Assembly (NCBI RefSeq): GCF_000336955.1
Contig: NZ_AOLI01000009.1
Span: forward strand, 194,652-258,651
Direction: 5' to 3'
Length of the DNA: 64,000 nt
Origin: Haloferax larsenii JCM 13917
Lineage (GTDB): Archaea > Halobacteriota > Halobacteria > Halobacteriales > Haloferacaceae
Shown: positions 8,828 to 16,660 of the stretch, one piece after another
How the letters are laid out: each line of letters opens with the position of its first letter
Numbering within the stretch: the first letter of the stretch is position 1
Made by a program: the position numbers and the translations under genes
The notes under the pieces: generated by a model
The model's input: only the letters and a program-made list of their open reading frames with translations
The model's database searches: none
What the model was told of the DNA's origin: nothing

Positions 8828-9106
8828 CTAACAACTCGGTTGTTTTAGAAGGTTGTCGTCTGGTGTGTCGTTGGGTTCCGTTCGGACATATTTCGTGGAG
8901 CCACGCTTTGCCGCGATTAGGTCTGTTCGAGACCCATTATGTTTCACGTAGAACTCATCTCCATTGTTAATTCGACCATGTATCTGTTCAGGAGTGTATC
9001 TGTTTGTTCCGCCACCTTTGACTGGTATACCTATAGTCGTAATACTACGACAGTCGTCATGTGGTGACGAATTATCCGTGCTAACACACTTCACTTGATA
9101 TGCCAT
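8828..9106 (-). CDS. DUF3892 family protein
   Basis: About 92 residues (MAYQVKCVSTDN onward). It fits the DUF3892 pattern: an N-terminal strand YQVKCV, a histidine-containing RSITTIGIP segment, TPEQIHGRINNGDEF, then KYVRTEPNDTPDDNLL and a final PSC. The family is small, widespread in bacteria and archaea, and of unknown function. The ATG chosen matches the usual N-terminus; in-frame starts upstream would add 15 residues. First gene of the accessory island, same strand as its neighbours. Confidence 0.75.
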   Translation of the reverse strand: MAYQVKCVSTDNSSPHDDCRSITTIGIPVKGGGTNRYTPEQIHGRINNGDEFYVKHNGSRTDLIAAKRGSTKYVRTEPNDTPDDNLLKQPSC

Positions 9107-9193
9107 CACAATACACAACATTGTCCTTTGTAATAGTTTTTTGTCCGACACTATTGGTATCGCTCTGGTATAGAATACAGAATCGAACTAGTC

Positions 9194-9988
9194 TTATTCC
9201 TCTGCAAACTCCAAATTCGAGTGCTTGTACGTGTAGAGCTTGATTTTCTGGTCGTAGCAGTACGACGCATACAGCGCCGGGTGAATCGTTTCCCAGTCGC
9301 CCGGACCCTCGTCAAGACTGGACGGGAACGCCACACTAACCGCTTCGCCTTCCATCTCCTGCCCATACGCACCGGTGTTCTGCTCCGGCGGTAGTACCTC
9401 CACGACGACCGCGACTGACGCGTCATCGTCGCCTTTCTTCTTCACGCGGTCGCCGGGCGAGAACGGATTCTCCGGCTTCTGGTTCATGTACGCCGTGTTC
9501 GGACCGAGGTCGATGAGTTCGTTCATCGGCCGCGCTGCGAGGTGGTCGAGCTTTTCGGGTTCCTCGCCGGAATACTTCTCCTGCGACGCCGCTTTCGACT
9601 TCAACGTCTCGACGCGCTCCCAGCCGAGCATGATGAGACTGTCTTCCTTGTCTCGGTGCCAGACCATCACGATGATGTCGTCATCGGGGTCGTTGTCGAG
9701 GAGGGTTTCGGGGAGGAACGCCGACACGTCGCGCGAGGTCTTTACGTCAACCTCGTAGCCGAATACTTCGAAGTCGTACGACGAGAAACTTTCAGGATTG
9801 CAGCGCCGCATCGCTTCTTCGTTCTTCCACTCCCACAGGTCTACTGGGAGGTATTCACGGCAGAACTGCTCGAACGCGAGTTCTCCGAGGTTCCCGATTC
9901 GTTTTACGTCGAGGTTCTTTCGGTCTTGGACCTTCGCTTGGTGGTTGGCGCGTTCGTAGTCGATTTCTGAGGGAGTGTAGCGGTACAT
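9194..9988 (-). CDS. putative PD-(D/E)XK-fold nuclease
   Basis: A 264-residue protein. Residues 30-90 contain the pattern of a restriction-like nuclease core: E36 in GNLGELAFEQF, D72 in YDFEVFGYE, and D81-V-K83 in EVDVKTS. The central part includes a basic PGDRVKKKGDDD segment before a beta-rich stretch, which may be a nucleic-acid or partner-binding module. There is no adjacent methyltransferase, so it is not an obvious restriction system. It sits in the accessory island and could be a defence or repair nuclease. Fold assignment is from motif only. Confidence 0.55.
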   Translation of the reverse strand: MYRYTPSEIDYERANHQAKVQDRKNLDVKRIGNLGELAFEQFCREYLPVDLWEWKNEEAMRRCNPESFSSYDFEVFGYEVDVKTSRDVSAFLPETLLDNDPDDDIIVMVWHRDKEDSLIMLGWERVETLKSKAASQEKYSGEEPEKLDHLAARPMNELIDLGPNTAYMNQKPENPFSPGDRVKKKGDDDASVAVVVEVLPPEQNTGAYGQEMEGEAVSVAFPSSLDEGPGDWETIHPALYASYCYDQKIKLYTYKHSNLEFAEE

Positions 9989-10090
9989 TTCTAGAATGAA
10001 CTATAGTTAGATGATTGAATCTTCCTCAGATGTTAGCACGCTATGCGTCCCCAAAGTAGTGTGTAGAAGAAACCAGAATGGGTTATTAGA

Positions 10091-10933
10091 CTAGTTGAAA
10101 ACGTCACGAACATATGGGTCCTCAAGGGTGAGAGACCCAGCTTTGTACGGAGTCCGTAAGGAAGCAAATCGTGCATCAAGAGACCCTATGTCTGCTTCGA
10201 CTAGGGCAACTAGTGAACCCGCTTCCTGAAACTCATCAAAGAATTCATCAATTGACATTGAATGACCGACGGGGGCTGCAATATGGTAATCATCACGGTC
10301 ACATTCCTTGCAATACATCTCGTGTGTTTGCCAGTTCTGACCAACGAATTCGAGAACTGCGACTGCCTCAGAGCCGGCCTCAATTATGCTTCCACAGCCG
10401 CCACAGGGATATTCGTCACCAATGAAGACTGGCCATCCATTAAGTTGTCCCTCCATGTGGCGGAGAGGGTGGATTTCATTACTAACTTCCTCAAGTGTAC
10501 GAATCGACTCTTCGACTCTATTTTCGACACGACGCACATATTCGCCGACGGTACTTTTGCTGATTCCAAGGGTCTCTGCCACCTCAGAGTGGCTGTTCAA
10601 TTCTTCTTTTAATGCTTTGACTTGTGCCTCGCGGCGTTTCAGTACTGTTTCATTCTCTAAAACTTGTGCTCGGTACACCCACGAGTTCGGAGACACAAGG
10701 GGGTCATCAATAAAGCCCACATCGTCTGATTCGTAGTGTCGTTGGACAACTATGCCACAACGAGAACATTCGATTTGGGTATATTCTCCGTGCTTAGAGT
10801 CAGAGTCCGTGTAACTATAGCCCGGGCCAGTGGGCGGCGATCCAATTTTTTCTTTGAACTCATTGCTACAATTTGGACAGTTTGGTGGAATCTCAACCCA
10901 GTCTGGTCGGTGAATGTCTATTTTGTCAACCAT
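10091..10933 (-). CDS. HTH protein with two zinc ribbons
   Basis: A 280-residue protein. The N-terminal ribbon uses C19/C22 (NCPNC) and C56/C59 (CSRC). A helix-turn-helix lies at about 113-137 (SEVAETLGISKSTVGEYVRR), followed by a helical segment. A second ribbon uses C177/C180 (CGGC) and C208/C211 (CKEC). The HTH resembles resolvase- or sigma-type helices that bind DNA, so an element-encoded regulator is likely. Its codon use is AT-richer than the core genes around the island. No full-length family recognised. Confidence 0.6.
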   Translation of the reverse strand: MVDKIDIHRPDWVEIPPNCPNCSNEFKEKIGSPPTGPGYSYTDSDSKHGEYTQIECSRCGIVVQRHYESDDVGFIDDPLVSPNSWVYRAQVLENETVLKRREAQVKALKEELNSHSEVAETLGISKSTVGEYVRRVENRVEESIRTLEEVSNEIHPLRHMEGQLNGWPVFIGDEYPCGGCGSIIEAGSEAVAVLEFVGQNWQTHEMYCKECDRDDYHIAAPVGHSMSIDEFFDEFQEAGSLVALVEADIGSLDARFASLRTPYKAGSLTLEDPYVRDVFN

Positions 10934-11002
10934 AGTGTGCTACTATTTGTTCGTACCCCATACTACAGAATAGTGGTACAAAATTCTTTCTTCAAATCAT
11001 GC

Positions 11003-11271
11003 TTATGTAGGCATCTCTCTCTGTAACAACTCGTGGAACTCTGTCCAATCCTGGAACTGCTCCTGAAACAGGCCCCCGGCAGATTCCACGCCCACGGCGC
11101 GGTGTCGTCGGGGTCGTACTTCTCTAACGTAGGTTCCAAATTAACCACGAACCACCGAGCAACTTCCCTCAAGCACATCAAAATCGGCGTCCCAGTCACA
11201 GTAGACGTCACTTCGTCCTGTTTCTCTTTATAGAACGAGAGCGTCGAGAGTCGTTTCTGTTCGAGATGCAC
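11003..11271 (-). pseudogene. frameshifted small gene of the island
   Basis: The first ~70 codons give a plausible product (EQKRLSTLSFYKEKQDEV to APWAWNLPG). At a run of five G (minus strand, near 11073-11078) the frame turns into a serine/arginine-rich tail. Adding one G restores a convincing acidic C-terminus, FQEQFQDWTEFHELLQREMP, ending at a TAA. The simplest reading is a one-base deletion in the G run, either a real inactivating mutation or a sequence error. A GTG start is assumed; the frame is also open upstream. Confidence 0.55.
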
Positions 11272-11389
11272 GTCTTCCCGGTGTGACTCACCACGCCGAC
11301 GGATTCGACGCCGAGCTTCGAGAGTCGCTTACTCGCACGTACCCACTTCGAACCGATCCAGTATGTCGAAAAAGACTGAGTTTCGTACC

Positions 11390-11403
11390 GGCGCTGCAGG
11401 ATT
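11390..11403. repeat. partial direct copy of the tRNA-Arg 3' end (att-like)
   Basis: GGCGCTGCAGGATT here is identical to the 14 bases covering the 3' acceptor and T-arm part of the tRNA-Arg gene, in the same orientation, about 116 bases away. Short duplications of a tRNA 3' end are the typical scar of tRNA-targeted integration. The att reading is inferred. Confidence 0.5.
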
Positions 11404-11463
11404 GTGAACTACGCCCGAGAACCTGCGCTCCGCGCAGAACCTCGGTCTAGTTCAAATCCTGCA
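11395..11463. repeat. long three-tier inverted repeat built on tRNA T-arm sequence
   Basis: The outer arms, 17 and 16 bases, pair with a single bulge (TGCAGGATTGTGAACTA against TAGTTCAAATCCTGCA). Inside, CCGAG pairs with CTCGG and CTGCG with CGCAG around a 5-base loop, with symmetrical AAC internal loops. The outer arms equal the T-arm sequence of the neighbouring tRNA-Arg in both orientations. It could be a recombination site, a hairpin element or a structured RNA. Confidence 0.6.
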
Positions 11464-11504
11464 TACCCAGATTTAGCTCGTCACGAAGTTCCTCGCAAAA
11501 TCAT

Positions 11505-11578
11505 GGGCGCTGCAGGATTTGAACCCACGGCAACTTGGTCCGAAGCCAAGCACTCTGTCCAGACTGAGCTAAGCGCCC
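11505..11578 (-). tRNA. tRNA-Arg (anticodon TCG)
   Basis: A 74-base cloverleaf on the minus strand. The acceptor arms GGGCGCT and AGCGCCC pair fully. The D-arm region has TTAGCTCAGTCTGGACAGAG, the anticodon stem is CTTGG/CCAAG with loop CTTCGGA (TCG at 34-36), and the T-arm carries GTGGGTTCAAATCC. CCA is not encoded and no intron is seen. It reads CGA arginine codons. Its 3' end faces the accessory island. Confidence 0.93.
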
Positions 11579-11642
11579 GACAATACTCCGTCTGTTGCCA
11601 ACCATTTTAAATGGATTGATTCGCGGCGACAACTCCGCGCGA

Positions 11643-11650
11643 TTTATACC
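11643..11650 (+). promoter_or_regulatory. TATA element of the prenyltransferase gene
   Basis: TTTATACC lies 23-30 bases before the ATG of the UbiA-type gene, between it and the divergent tRNA. The spacing implies transcription starting at or next to the start codon, that is, a leaderless message. Confidence 0.6.
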
Positions 11651-11672
11651 AAGTCACCGAACAGTACGGGGT

Positions 11673-12527
11673 ATGTCTCTGGGAGTGCGGGCGCGCGGCT
11701 TTCTCGAACTCACCCGGCCAGGGAACGCCATCGCCGCGGGCGTGCTCACGTTTACGGGTGCAATCGTCGCAGGGGGGACACTCGAAGACACACTCGTCGT
11801 CGTCGCGGCTATCCTCGCGACGGTGTTCGCAACGGGAGCAGGAAACGCGGTCAACGACTACTTCGACCGCGACATCGACCGCATCAACCGCCCCGATAGA
11901 CCGATTCCGCGCGGCGCAGTCAGTGCCGACGAGGCCAAGTGGTTCAGTATCGCGCTCTTCGGCGGCGCGGTCGTGTCGGCGCTCGTGTTGCCACTCGTCG
12001 CTATCGCTATCGCGGTCGTGAACCTCGTCGCCCTCCTCGCGTACACTGAGTTCTTCAAAGGGCTACCGGGCGTCGGGAACGTCGTCGTCGCGGCCCTCAC
12101 GGGGTCGACGTTCCTCTTCGGCGGGGCGGCTATCGGCGAGCCACTCGGTGCAGCCATCCTGAGCGTGCTGGCCGCGCTGGCGACGCTCACCCGTGAAATC
12201 GTCAAAGACGTCGAGGACATCGCCGGCGACAAGGAGGAGGGACTTCGCACGCTTCCCATCGTCGTCGGCGAGCGACCGTCGCTCGTGTTCGGGACAGTCG
12301 TTCTCGTCGTCGCCGTCCTCGCGAGCGCGGTCCCGTATCTCGACGGCGAGTTCGGACTCGCGTACCTCGGATTGGTCGTTCCCGCCGACGTGCTGATGCT
12401 CGCGGGGACGATTCGGTCGTTTCAGGACCCAACGCTGGCACAGCGCCGCCTCAAACACGGGATGTTTCTGGCTGCTGCCGCATTCATCGTCGGCCGGGTT
12501 GCAGCGCTCGGTGGTGTTTCGGTATGA
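11673..12527 (+). CDS. digeranylgeranylglyceryl phosphate synthase (UbiA family)
   Basis: A 284-residue membrane prenyltransferase. It adds the second geranylgeranyl chain to geranylgeranylglyceryl phosphate, a committed step of archaeal ether-lipid synthesis. Both aspartate-rich motifs are present: NDYFDRDIDRINRPDRPIP near residue 65 and DVEDIAGDKEEG near 180, with about eight hydrophobic segments. The ATG chosen follows a well-placed TATA box; the frame open upstream runs into the tRNA and is not used. A menaquinone-type UbiA enzyme is encoded separately in the window, supporting the lipid role here. Confidence 0.85.
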   Translation: MSLGVRARGFLELTRPGNAIAAGVLTFTGAIVAGGTLEDTLVVVAAILATVFATGAGNAVNDYFDRDIDRINRPDRPIPRGAVSADEAKWFSIALFGGAVVSALVLPLVAIAIAVVNLVALLAYTEFFKGLPGVGNVVVAALTGSTFLFGGAAIGEPLGAAILSVLAALATLTREIVKDVEDIAGDKEEGLRTLPIVVGERPSLVFGTVVLVVAVLASAVPYLDGEFGLAYLGLVVPADVLMLAGTIRSFQDPTLAQRRLKHGMFLAAAAFIVGRVAALGGVSV

Positions 12528-12680
12528 GTGACCCCCATCGAAATCCAAAATCGGGATGGGATAATCAAAAAGAATATTACTTGCTCACGGTATGGTCGTA
12601 TTATCCGATGACTCCCGGCGAGCGGAAGCGTCATTCGATTGTCCACCTCGGAGCGAACGGTGAACAGCCGAGGTGCTCGT

Positions 12681-13292
12681 ATGTATGACCTCGGCCCCGA
12701 CCTCGACGCCGAGGTCGAACCGGGAACGAATCTTCTCATCAGTGGACCGCCGCTGACCGGCAAGCGAGCCCTCGCACTCGACATCTTGGCAGCGGGGACC
12801 GAGAACGGAGAGGGTGCGGTCATCGTCACCACCAAAGACGGTGCCGAACGCGTCCTCAACGACTACGCGAAGCGCATCGACTACGAGGGGAAACCCGTCT
12901 CGGTCGTCGACTGCGTCACGCGACAGCAAGGTGTCGGCGACGTGCGTGACGACGAGCGTGTCAAGTACACGTCGTCGCCCGTGGACATGACAGGTATCGG
13001 TATCAAACTCTCGGAGGTACTTCAGGAGTACTACCAGCAGCGCGGTCTCGAACAGAACCGTATCATGCTGCATTCGCTTTCGACGCTCCTGATGTACGCC
13101 GACTTGCAGACCGTCTTCCGGTTCCTCCACGTCTTCACCGGTCGCATCCAGAGCGTTGGCGGCCTCGGCTTGTTCGCTATCGACGCGGACGCACACGACG
13201 ACCGAACGATGAACACCATCAAACAGCTGTTCGACGGTATCATCACCACCCACGAAGACGCGGAGCCCGACGTTCGCCTCGCAGGCGACTAA
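12681..13292 (+). CDS. RecA/KaiC-like ATPase (GvpD-like)
   Basis: About 203 residues with a Walker A motif GPPLTGKRAL near residue 25 and a hydrophobic Walker B-like strand (GLGLFAIDAD) near 165. The overall layout resembles haloarchaeal KaiC/GvpD-like single-domain ATPases, also seen as partners of signal-transduction proteins. It probably hydrolyses ATP as an oligomer in the cytoplasm; no target is evident. An earlier ATG in frame would add 14 residues. Followed by a possible terminator. Confidence 0.65.
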   Translation: MYDLGPDLDAEVEPGTNLLISGPPLTGKRALALDILAAGTENGEGAVIVTTKDGAERVLNDYAKRIDYEGKPVSVVDCVTRQQGVGDVRDDERVKYTSSPVDMTGIGIKLSEVLQEYYQQRGLEQNRIMLHSLSTLLMYADLQTVFRFLHVFTGRIQSVGGLGLFAIDADAHDDRTMNTIKQLFDGIITTHEDAEPDVRLAGD

Positions 13293-13318
13293 CGAGTCGG
13301 TGGCGACCGCCGAACGAC

Positions 13319-13351
13319 TGCGCCTTCGGCGCACGGCCGCCCGCCGTTTTT
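13319..13351 (+). terminator. possible intrinsic terminator
   Basis: TGCGCC-TTC-GGCGCA forms a perfect 6-base stem, and a run of five T follows 13 bases later. It lies between the ATPase gene and the CoA-binding protein gene. The gap between stem and T run makes this only suggestive; haloarchaea can terminate at T runs alone. Confidence 0.3.
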
Positions 13352-13382
13352 ACCGACTCACTACTAACACCCAGCACCAATT

Positions 13383-13805
13383 ATGCCCAGCACCAGCAGC
13401 GACACGCTACAGGACCTCTTCGACCTCGAAACGATTGCGGTCGTCGGCTGTTCGGCCACGCCGGGCAAGGCCGCCCACGAGATTCCGGCGTACATGCAAC
13501 GCCACGGCTATCGAGTCATTCCAGTCAACCCGTTCCACGACGAAATTCTCGGCGAGAGAGCGTACGACTCGCTGGCCGACGTGGAAGAAGACGTCGACCT
13601 CGTCAACGTGTTCCGGCCGTCGGACGAAGCGGGCGACATCGTCGACGCGGCCATCGAACGAGCACAGACGCGCGGCGACGTAGCGGCAGTCTGGCTTCAG
13701 TTGGGAATCACAGACCACGAGGCGGCCGCTCGCGCCGAAGCGGCGGGCCTCGCGTTCGTTCAAAACAAGTGCTACAAAGTCGAACACGCTCGGGTTGTCG
13801 CCTGA
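13383..13805 (+). CDS. CoA-binding domain protein (YccU type)
   Basis: A 140-residue single Rossmann-like CoA-binding domain with IAVVGCSATPGKAAHEIP near the N-terminus and the typical ending NKCYKVEHAR. The family is widespread and is thought to bind coenzyme A; a reaction has not been assigned. It stands alone between two terminator- or convergence-type boundaries; the next gene, cysteine synthase, is convergent. Confidence 0.82.
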   Translation: MPSTSSDTLQDLFDLETIAVVGCSATPGKAAHEIPAYMQRHGYRVIPVNPFHDEILGERAYDSLADVEEDVDLVNVFRPSDEAGDIVDAAIERAQTRGDVAAVWLQLGITDHEAAARAEAAGLAFVQNKCYKVEHARVVA

Positions 13806-13841
13806 GTGGGACGGAACAGTCCAGCGACCCAGTGACGAGCG

Positions 13842-14822
13842 TCAGCCTTCCCAGGACTCGAAGTCGCCGTAGACGCCTTTCGAGAGGTAGCGTTCCGAGG
13901 AGTCGGCGAAGACAGTCACGACCGAATCGTACGGAAGGTCGACCTCACCGGCGGCAGCGCGCTCGGCGAGGTCGACGGCCGCGAGGCAGTTCGCGGCGGC
14001 GCTCGACCCGACGAGGTGGCCTTCCTCGGCGGCGAGTCGCTGCATCTCCGCGTGCGTGTCGCGGTCGTCGATTTGGACGATTTCGTCCACGAGCTCCGGG
14101 TCGAACAGTTCGTTCGTCGCGGGGTTGTGCGTCCCGATGCCTTCGGTCTTGTACTCGGCTTCTTCGACGTCGCGGCCGTGGAGCGTCGAGTAGAGCGAGC
14201 CAGCCGGTTCGACGGCGGTGACGAACGTGTCTTCGTGTCGCTCGCGTCCGTAGCGGGCCATCCCCATGAGCGTCCCCGCGGTTCCGCAGCCGGCGACGAG
14301 CGCCCCGACTTCGTCGTCGAGCGCGTCGTAGACTTCCGGCGCAGTGGTTTCGTAGTGCGCTTCGGGGTTGAGCGGGTTCGAGAACTGCTGTGGGACCACG
14401 GCGTCGTCGAGTTCCTCGGCGAGTTGGTGCGCGCGGTCGATTGCCCCGCCCATGCCGTCTTCGGTCGGGGTGTTGACGACGTCAGCGCCCAGTGCGCGCA
14501 TCAGCGTCTGCTTTTCGACGCTGAACCGCTCGGGGACGACGAACACCGCGCGGATGCCGAGTTGGTTGGCGGCGACGGCGATGCCGATGCCGGTGTTGCC
14601 CGCGGTCGGTTCGACGACGGTGCCACCTTCGGGAAGCGTCCCGTCGTCGAGCATCTGTTCGAGCATGTACTTCCCGATGCGGTCTTTGACACTCGCGCCG
14701 GGGTTGAACGATTCCAGCTTCGCGTAGACGGGGACTTCGTCGGGCGATGCCTGAACCCGGACGAGTGGCGTCTCGGCGATGGTGTCGAGCACCGAGTCGA
14801 GGGGTTCGCGGTGCGTGGTCAT
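13842..14822 (-). CDS. cysteine synthase / PLP-dependent beta-family enzyme
   Basis: A 326-residue fold-type II PLP enzyme. The lysine in FNPGASVKDRIG (about residue 45) should form the Schiff base. EPTAGNTGIGIA binds the substrate carboxylate and GCGTAGTLMG the cofactor phosphate. It is expected to make L-cysteine from O-acetylserine or a related activated serine and sulfide; cystathionine beta-synthase activity cannot be excluded. The ATG of MTTHREPLD is chosen since the 59 upstream codons look non-coding. Confidence 0.85.
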   Translation of the reverse strand: MTTHREPLDSVLDTIAETPLVRVQASPDEVPVYAKLESFNPGASVKDRIGKYMLEQMLDDGTLPEGGTVVEPTAGNTGIGIAVAANQLGIRAVFVVPERFSVEKQTLMRALGADVVNTPTEDGMGGAIDRAHQLAEELDDAVVPQQFSNPLNPEAHYETTAPEVYDALDDEVGALVAGCGTAGTLMGMARYGRERHEDTFVTAVEPAGSLYSTLHGRDVEEAEYKTEGIGTHNPATNELFDPELVDEIVQIDDRDTHAEMQRLAAEEGHLVGSSAAANCLAAVDLAERAAAGEVDLPYDSVVTVFADSSERYLSKGVYGDFESWEG

Positions 14823-14945
14823 ACTGGGGCAAATGTTGCCCCCGGTCCTGAACGTTATCATCCCGTCGTCGGGGGACGCGAAGTGACCACCCTCACCGCC
14901 ACCGAGAGGTAGATTTAATGTTACTCTGTAGACACCATAGCAGAT

Positions 14946-15176
14946 ATGGAACGTCTCCTCTCGGATGTCCGGGACGAACTCGACAGCGACCTCGAACACC
15001 AGAGGTTCGGTAGCGTCCTCACTGTGCTGTCGACCGGCGTTGGCGTATGGGCCACAGCGACGTTCTTCGACTCTGTGGTCCGGGCACCGGAAGCCATCGT
15101 CGCCATCACGACTCTGATTGCCGCCGGAGTCACTCCTGCTGTGACGTGGTACGTACTCAGCAAGAACGGCGTGTGA
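14946..15176 (+). CDS. small two-helix membrane protein
   Basis: A 76-residue protein with an acidic N-terminal 20 residues and two hydrophobic helices (FGSVLTVLSTGVGVWATATF and IVAITTLIAAGVTPAVTWYV). No family function known. It lies divergent from cysteine synthase with its own spacer of about 120 bases. Confidence 0.6.
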   Translation: MERLLSDVRDELDSDLEHQRFGSVLTVLSTGVGVWATATFFDSVVRAPEAIVAITTLIAAGVTPAVTWYVLSKNGV

Positions 15177-15206
15177 GGAAGACGGGGAGAAAAGCGAGTC
15201 GTCGCG

Positions 15207-15521
15207 CTACTCGGACTGGTCGGCGTCGGCAGCCTCGTCGGTCGTGTCGGTCGCCGAGTCGTCTGCGGGCGCCTCCGCTTCGGTGATGTGTGCGTCGGCG
15301 ATGACGGCGTCGAGGTCGATACCCTGCTCTTCGGCGATGGCTTCGAGAATCGCGCGCTGTTCTGCGTTCTCGGCTTCGAGTCGGTCCACGCGGTCTTTCG
15401 TCTCTGTGACCGTCTCACGTACCTCGACGATTTGCTCGCGGAGTTCGTTGAGTTTCTTGTAGACGTCTTCGGCCATCTCTGCGACCTTCTGGAGCTTTTT
15501 CGCGGTTCCTCCGAGTGCCAT
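15207..15521 (-). CDS. acidic coiled-coil protein, DUF5798-like
   Basis: A 104-residue protein. Residues 5-70 form a continuous heptad-like helix (VAEMAEDVYKKLNELREQ onward) and the C-terminus is a disordered acidic tail rich in A, D and E. It resembles small coiled-coil proteins conserved only in haloarchaea. It could oligomerise or act as an adaptor; no function known. The ATG gives MALGGTAKKL; longer upstream frames enter the next gene region and are not coding-like. Confidence 0.65.
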   Translation of the reverse strand: MALGGTAKKLQKVAEMAEDVYKKLNELREQIVEVRETVTETKDRVDRLEAENAEQRAILEAIAEEQGIDLDAVIADAHITEAEAPADDSATDTTDEAADADQSE

Positions 15522-15601
15522 GTGTCGGTTCTCGAACTCCGGACTTGTACGACTTCCGGTGCCGCGGGAGAGGAGACGCAAAACACAGCGACGAAGTCGC
15601 C

Positions 15602-16660
15602 TTAGCCGAGTTCGTTGGGGTCGACGCGTCTGACGACGAATCGGAGTCCGACGAGCGCGACGAAGCCAACCACGACGAGTCCCGTGACCGCGGCCTGCGC
15701 GCCCACACCGGCCGTGCCGATTGCGAGGCGCGCAGCCGTGTTCGCGGGGTTCAGCGGGAGGAGCGACGTGCCCGCGAAGACGAGCAGGACGCCGAGCGAG
15801 TAGAGCAGTTGCGCGATTCTCCGGTCGGGTGCCGTCAGCGCCACCGTCGCGCCGAGGGTGACGACGAGCGCGGCCAATCCGGCGACCATCCCGAACAACC
15901 ACGGGAGGTTGTCGATGCCGGTGCCGTTCAGTTGGAGCAACACCATCCACGCGACCCCCTGAATCGGTGCGAGGGCACCGGCGGCGAGGACCTTCCCGTC
16001 GACGACGGCCGAGAAGCTCACCGGGGCGACGCGCAGGAGTTCGAGCGTCCCGCGTTCTATCTCCTCAGTCAGCGAGTCGACGACGAGCGACCCGGAGATG
16101 AACACCGGGAGGAACAACAGCAGCGGGACGAGCACCGTGTACGTGAAGCTGAAATACGGGCTCGACGTCCCGGCGGGCGGGAGTGAAAGCGGCGTCGTGG
16201 AGAGGTACGCGCTTCGCTCGGTGCGCTCGCTCCGTTCGAGTTCGCGGAGTGCGTCCCGCAGGCGGACGACCACCGCAGTCGTTTCGACGCCGGAGTCGGG
16301 AGCGATAGCGAGCACTCGTATCCGACCGTCTTCTCCCGTCGAGGCCTCTATCACCGCGTCTGCGCGCCGTTCTTCGAAGGCGGTCATCGCCGCGTCGGTC
16401 GAGGCGTACGACCGTCCGGCGAGCCCGTCTTCGGTGCCAATCGCGTGCAACAGGTCGTCGACCGCCTCGTCACCACCAGTGACTGCGACATCGACTTGGT
16501 AGTTGGACGCGCCGGGGTCGTACAGCGAGACGAGGCCGACGACGAGGAACGACGAGAACGCCGCCACGAACAGCTGGATAGCCAGCGCGAGCACGATTGT
16601 CTTTTCTTTGCCGAGACTCCCGAGTTCGCGCCGGGCGATGTCGAATCGCGGGTTACCCAA
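15602..16660 (-). CDS. ABC-2 type permease
   Basis: A 352-residue membrane protein: one N-terminal helix (IVLALAIQLFVAAFSSFLVV), a large extracytoplasmic domain of about 140 residues, then five C-terminal helices. This is the ABC-2/NatB layout of exporters. The start is TTG and overlaps the stop region of the upstream permease gene by 8 bases, so translational coupling is likely. Third gene of an operon with the ATPase and the permease-PrsW fusion; probably exports an unknown substrate or sodium. Confidence 0.75.
   Translation of the reverse strand: MGNPRFDIARRELGSLGKEKTIVLALAIQLFVAAFSSFLVVGLVSLYDPGASNYQVDVAVTGGDEAVDDLLHAIGTEDGLAGRSYASTDAAMTAFEERRADAVIEASTGEDGRIRVLAIAPDSGVETTAVVVRLRDALRELERSERTERSAYLSTTPLSLPPAGTSSPYFSFTYTVLVPLLLFLPVFISGSLVVDSLTEEIERGTLELLRVAPVSFSAVVDGKVLAAGALAPIQGVAWMVLLQLNGTGIDNLPWLFGMVAGLAALVVTLGATVALTAPDRRIAQLLYSLGVLLVFAGTSLLPLNPANTAARLAIGTAGVGAQAAVTGLVVVGFVALVGLRFVVRRVDPNELG

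Larger units (their letters stand above)
8828..11504. mobile_element. tRNA-linked accessory island, probably a decayed integrated element
   Basis: The segment next to the 3' end of tRNA-Arg holds only minus-strand genes of accessory type (DUF3892, PD-(D/E)XK-like nuclease, zinc-ribbon HTH, frameshifted gene). Its intergenic DNA is AT-rich and its codon use is less GC-biased than neighbours, most clearly in the HTH gene. A 14-base copy of the tRNA 3' end lies at its right side. The left edge is uncertain because I found no matching repeat there, and no integrase is visible. Origin by integration is inferred. Confidence 0.5.

Noticed and set aside
11404..11470. Possible second, degenerate tRNA gene
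   Set aside because: T-arm-like sequence is present but there is no D-arm, anticodon stem or matching acceptor strand; it is explained as part of the stem-loop.
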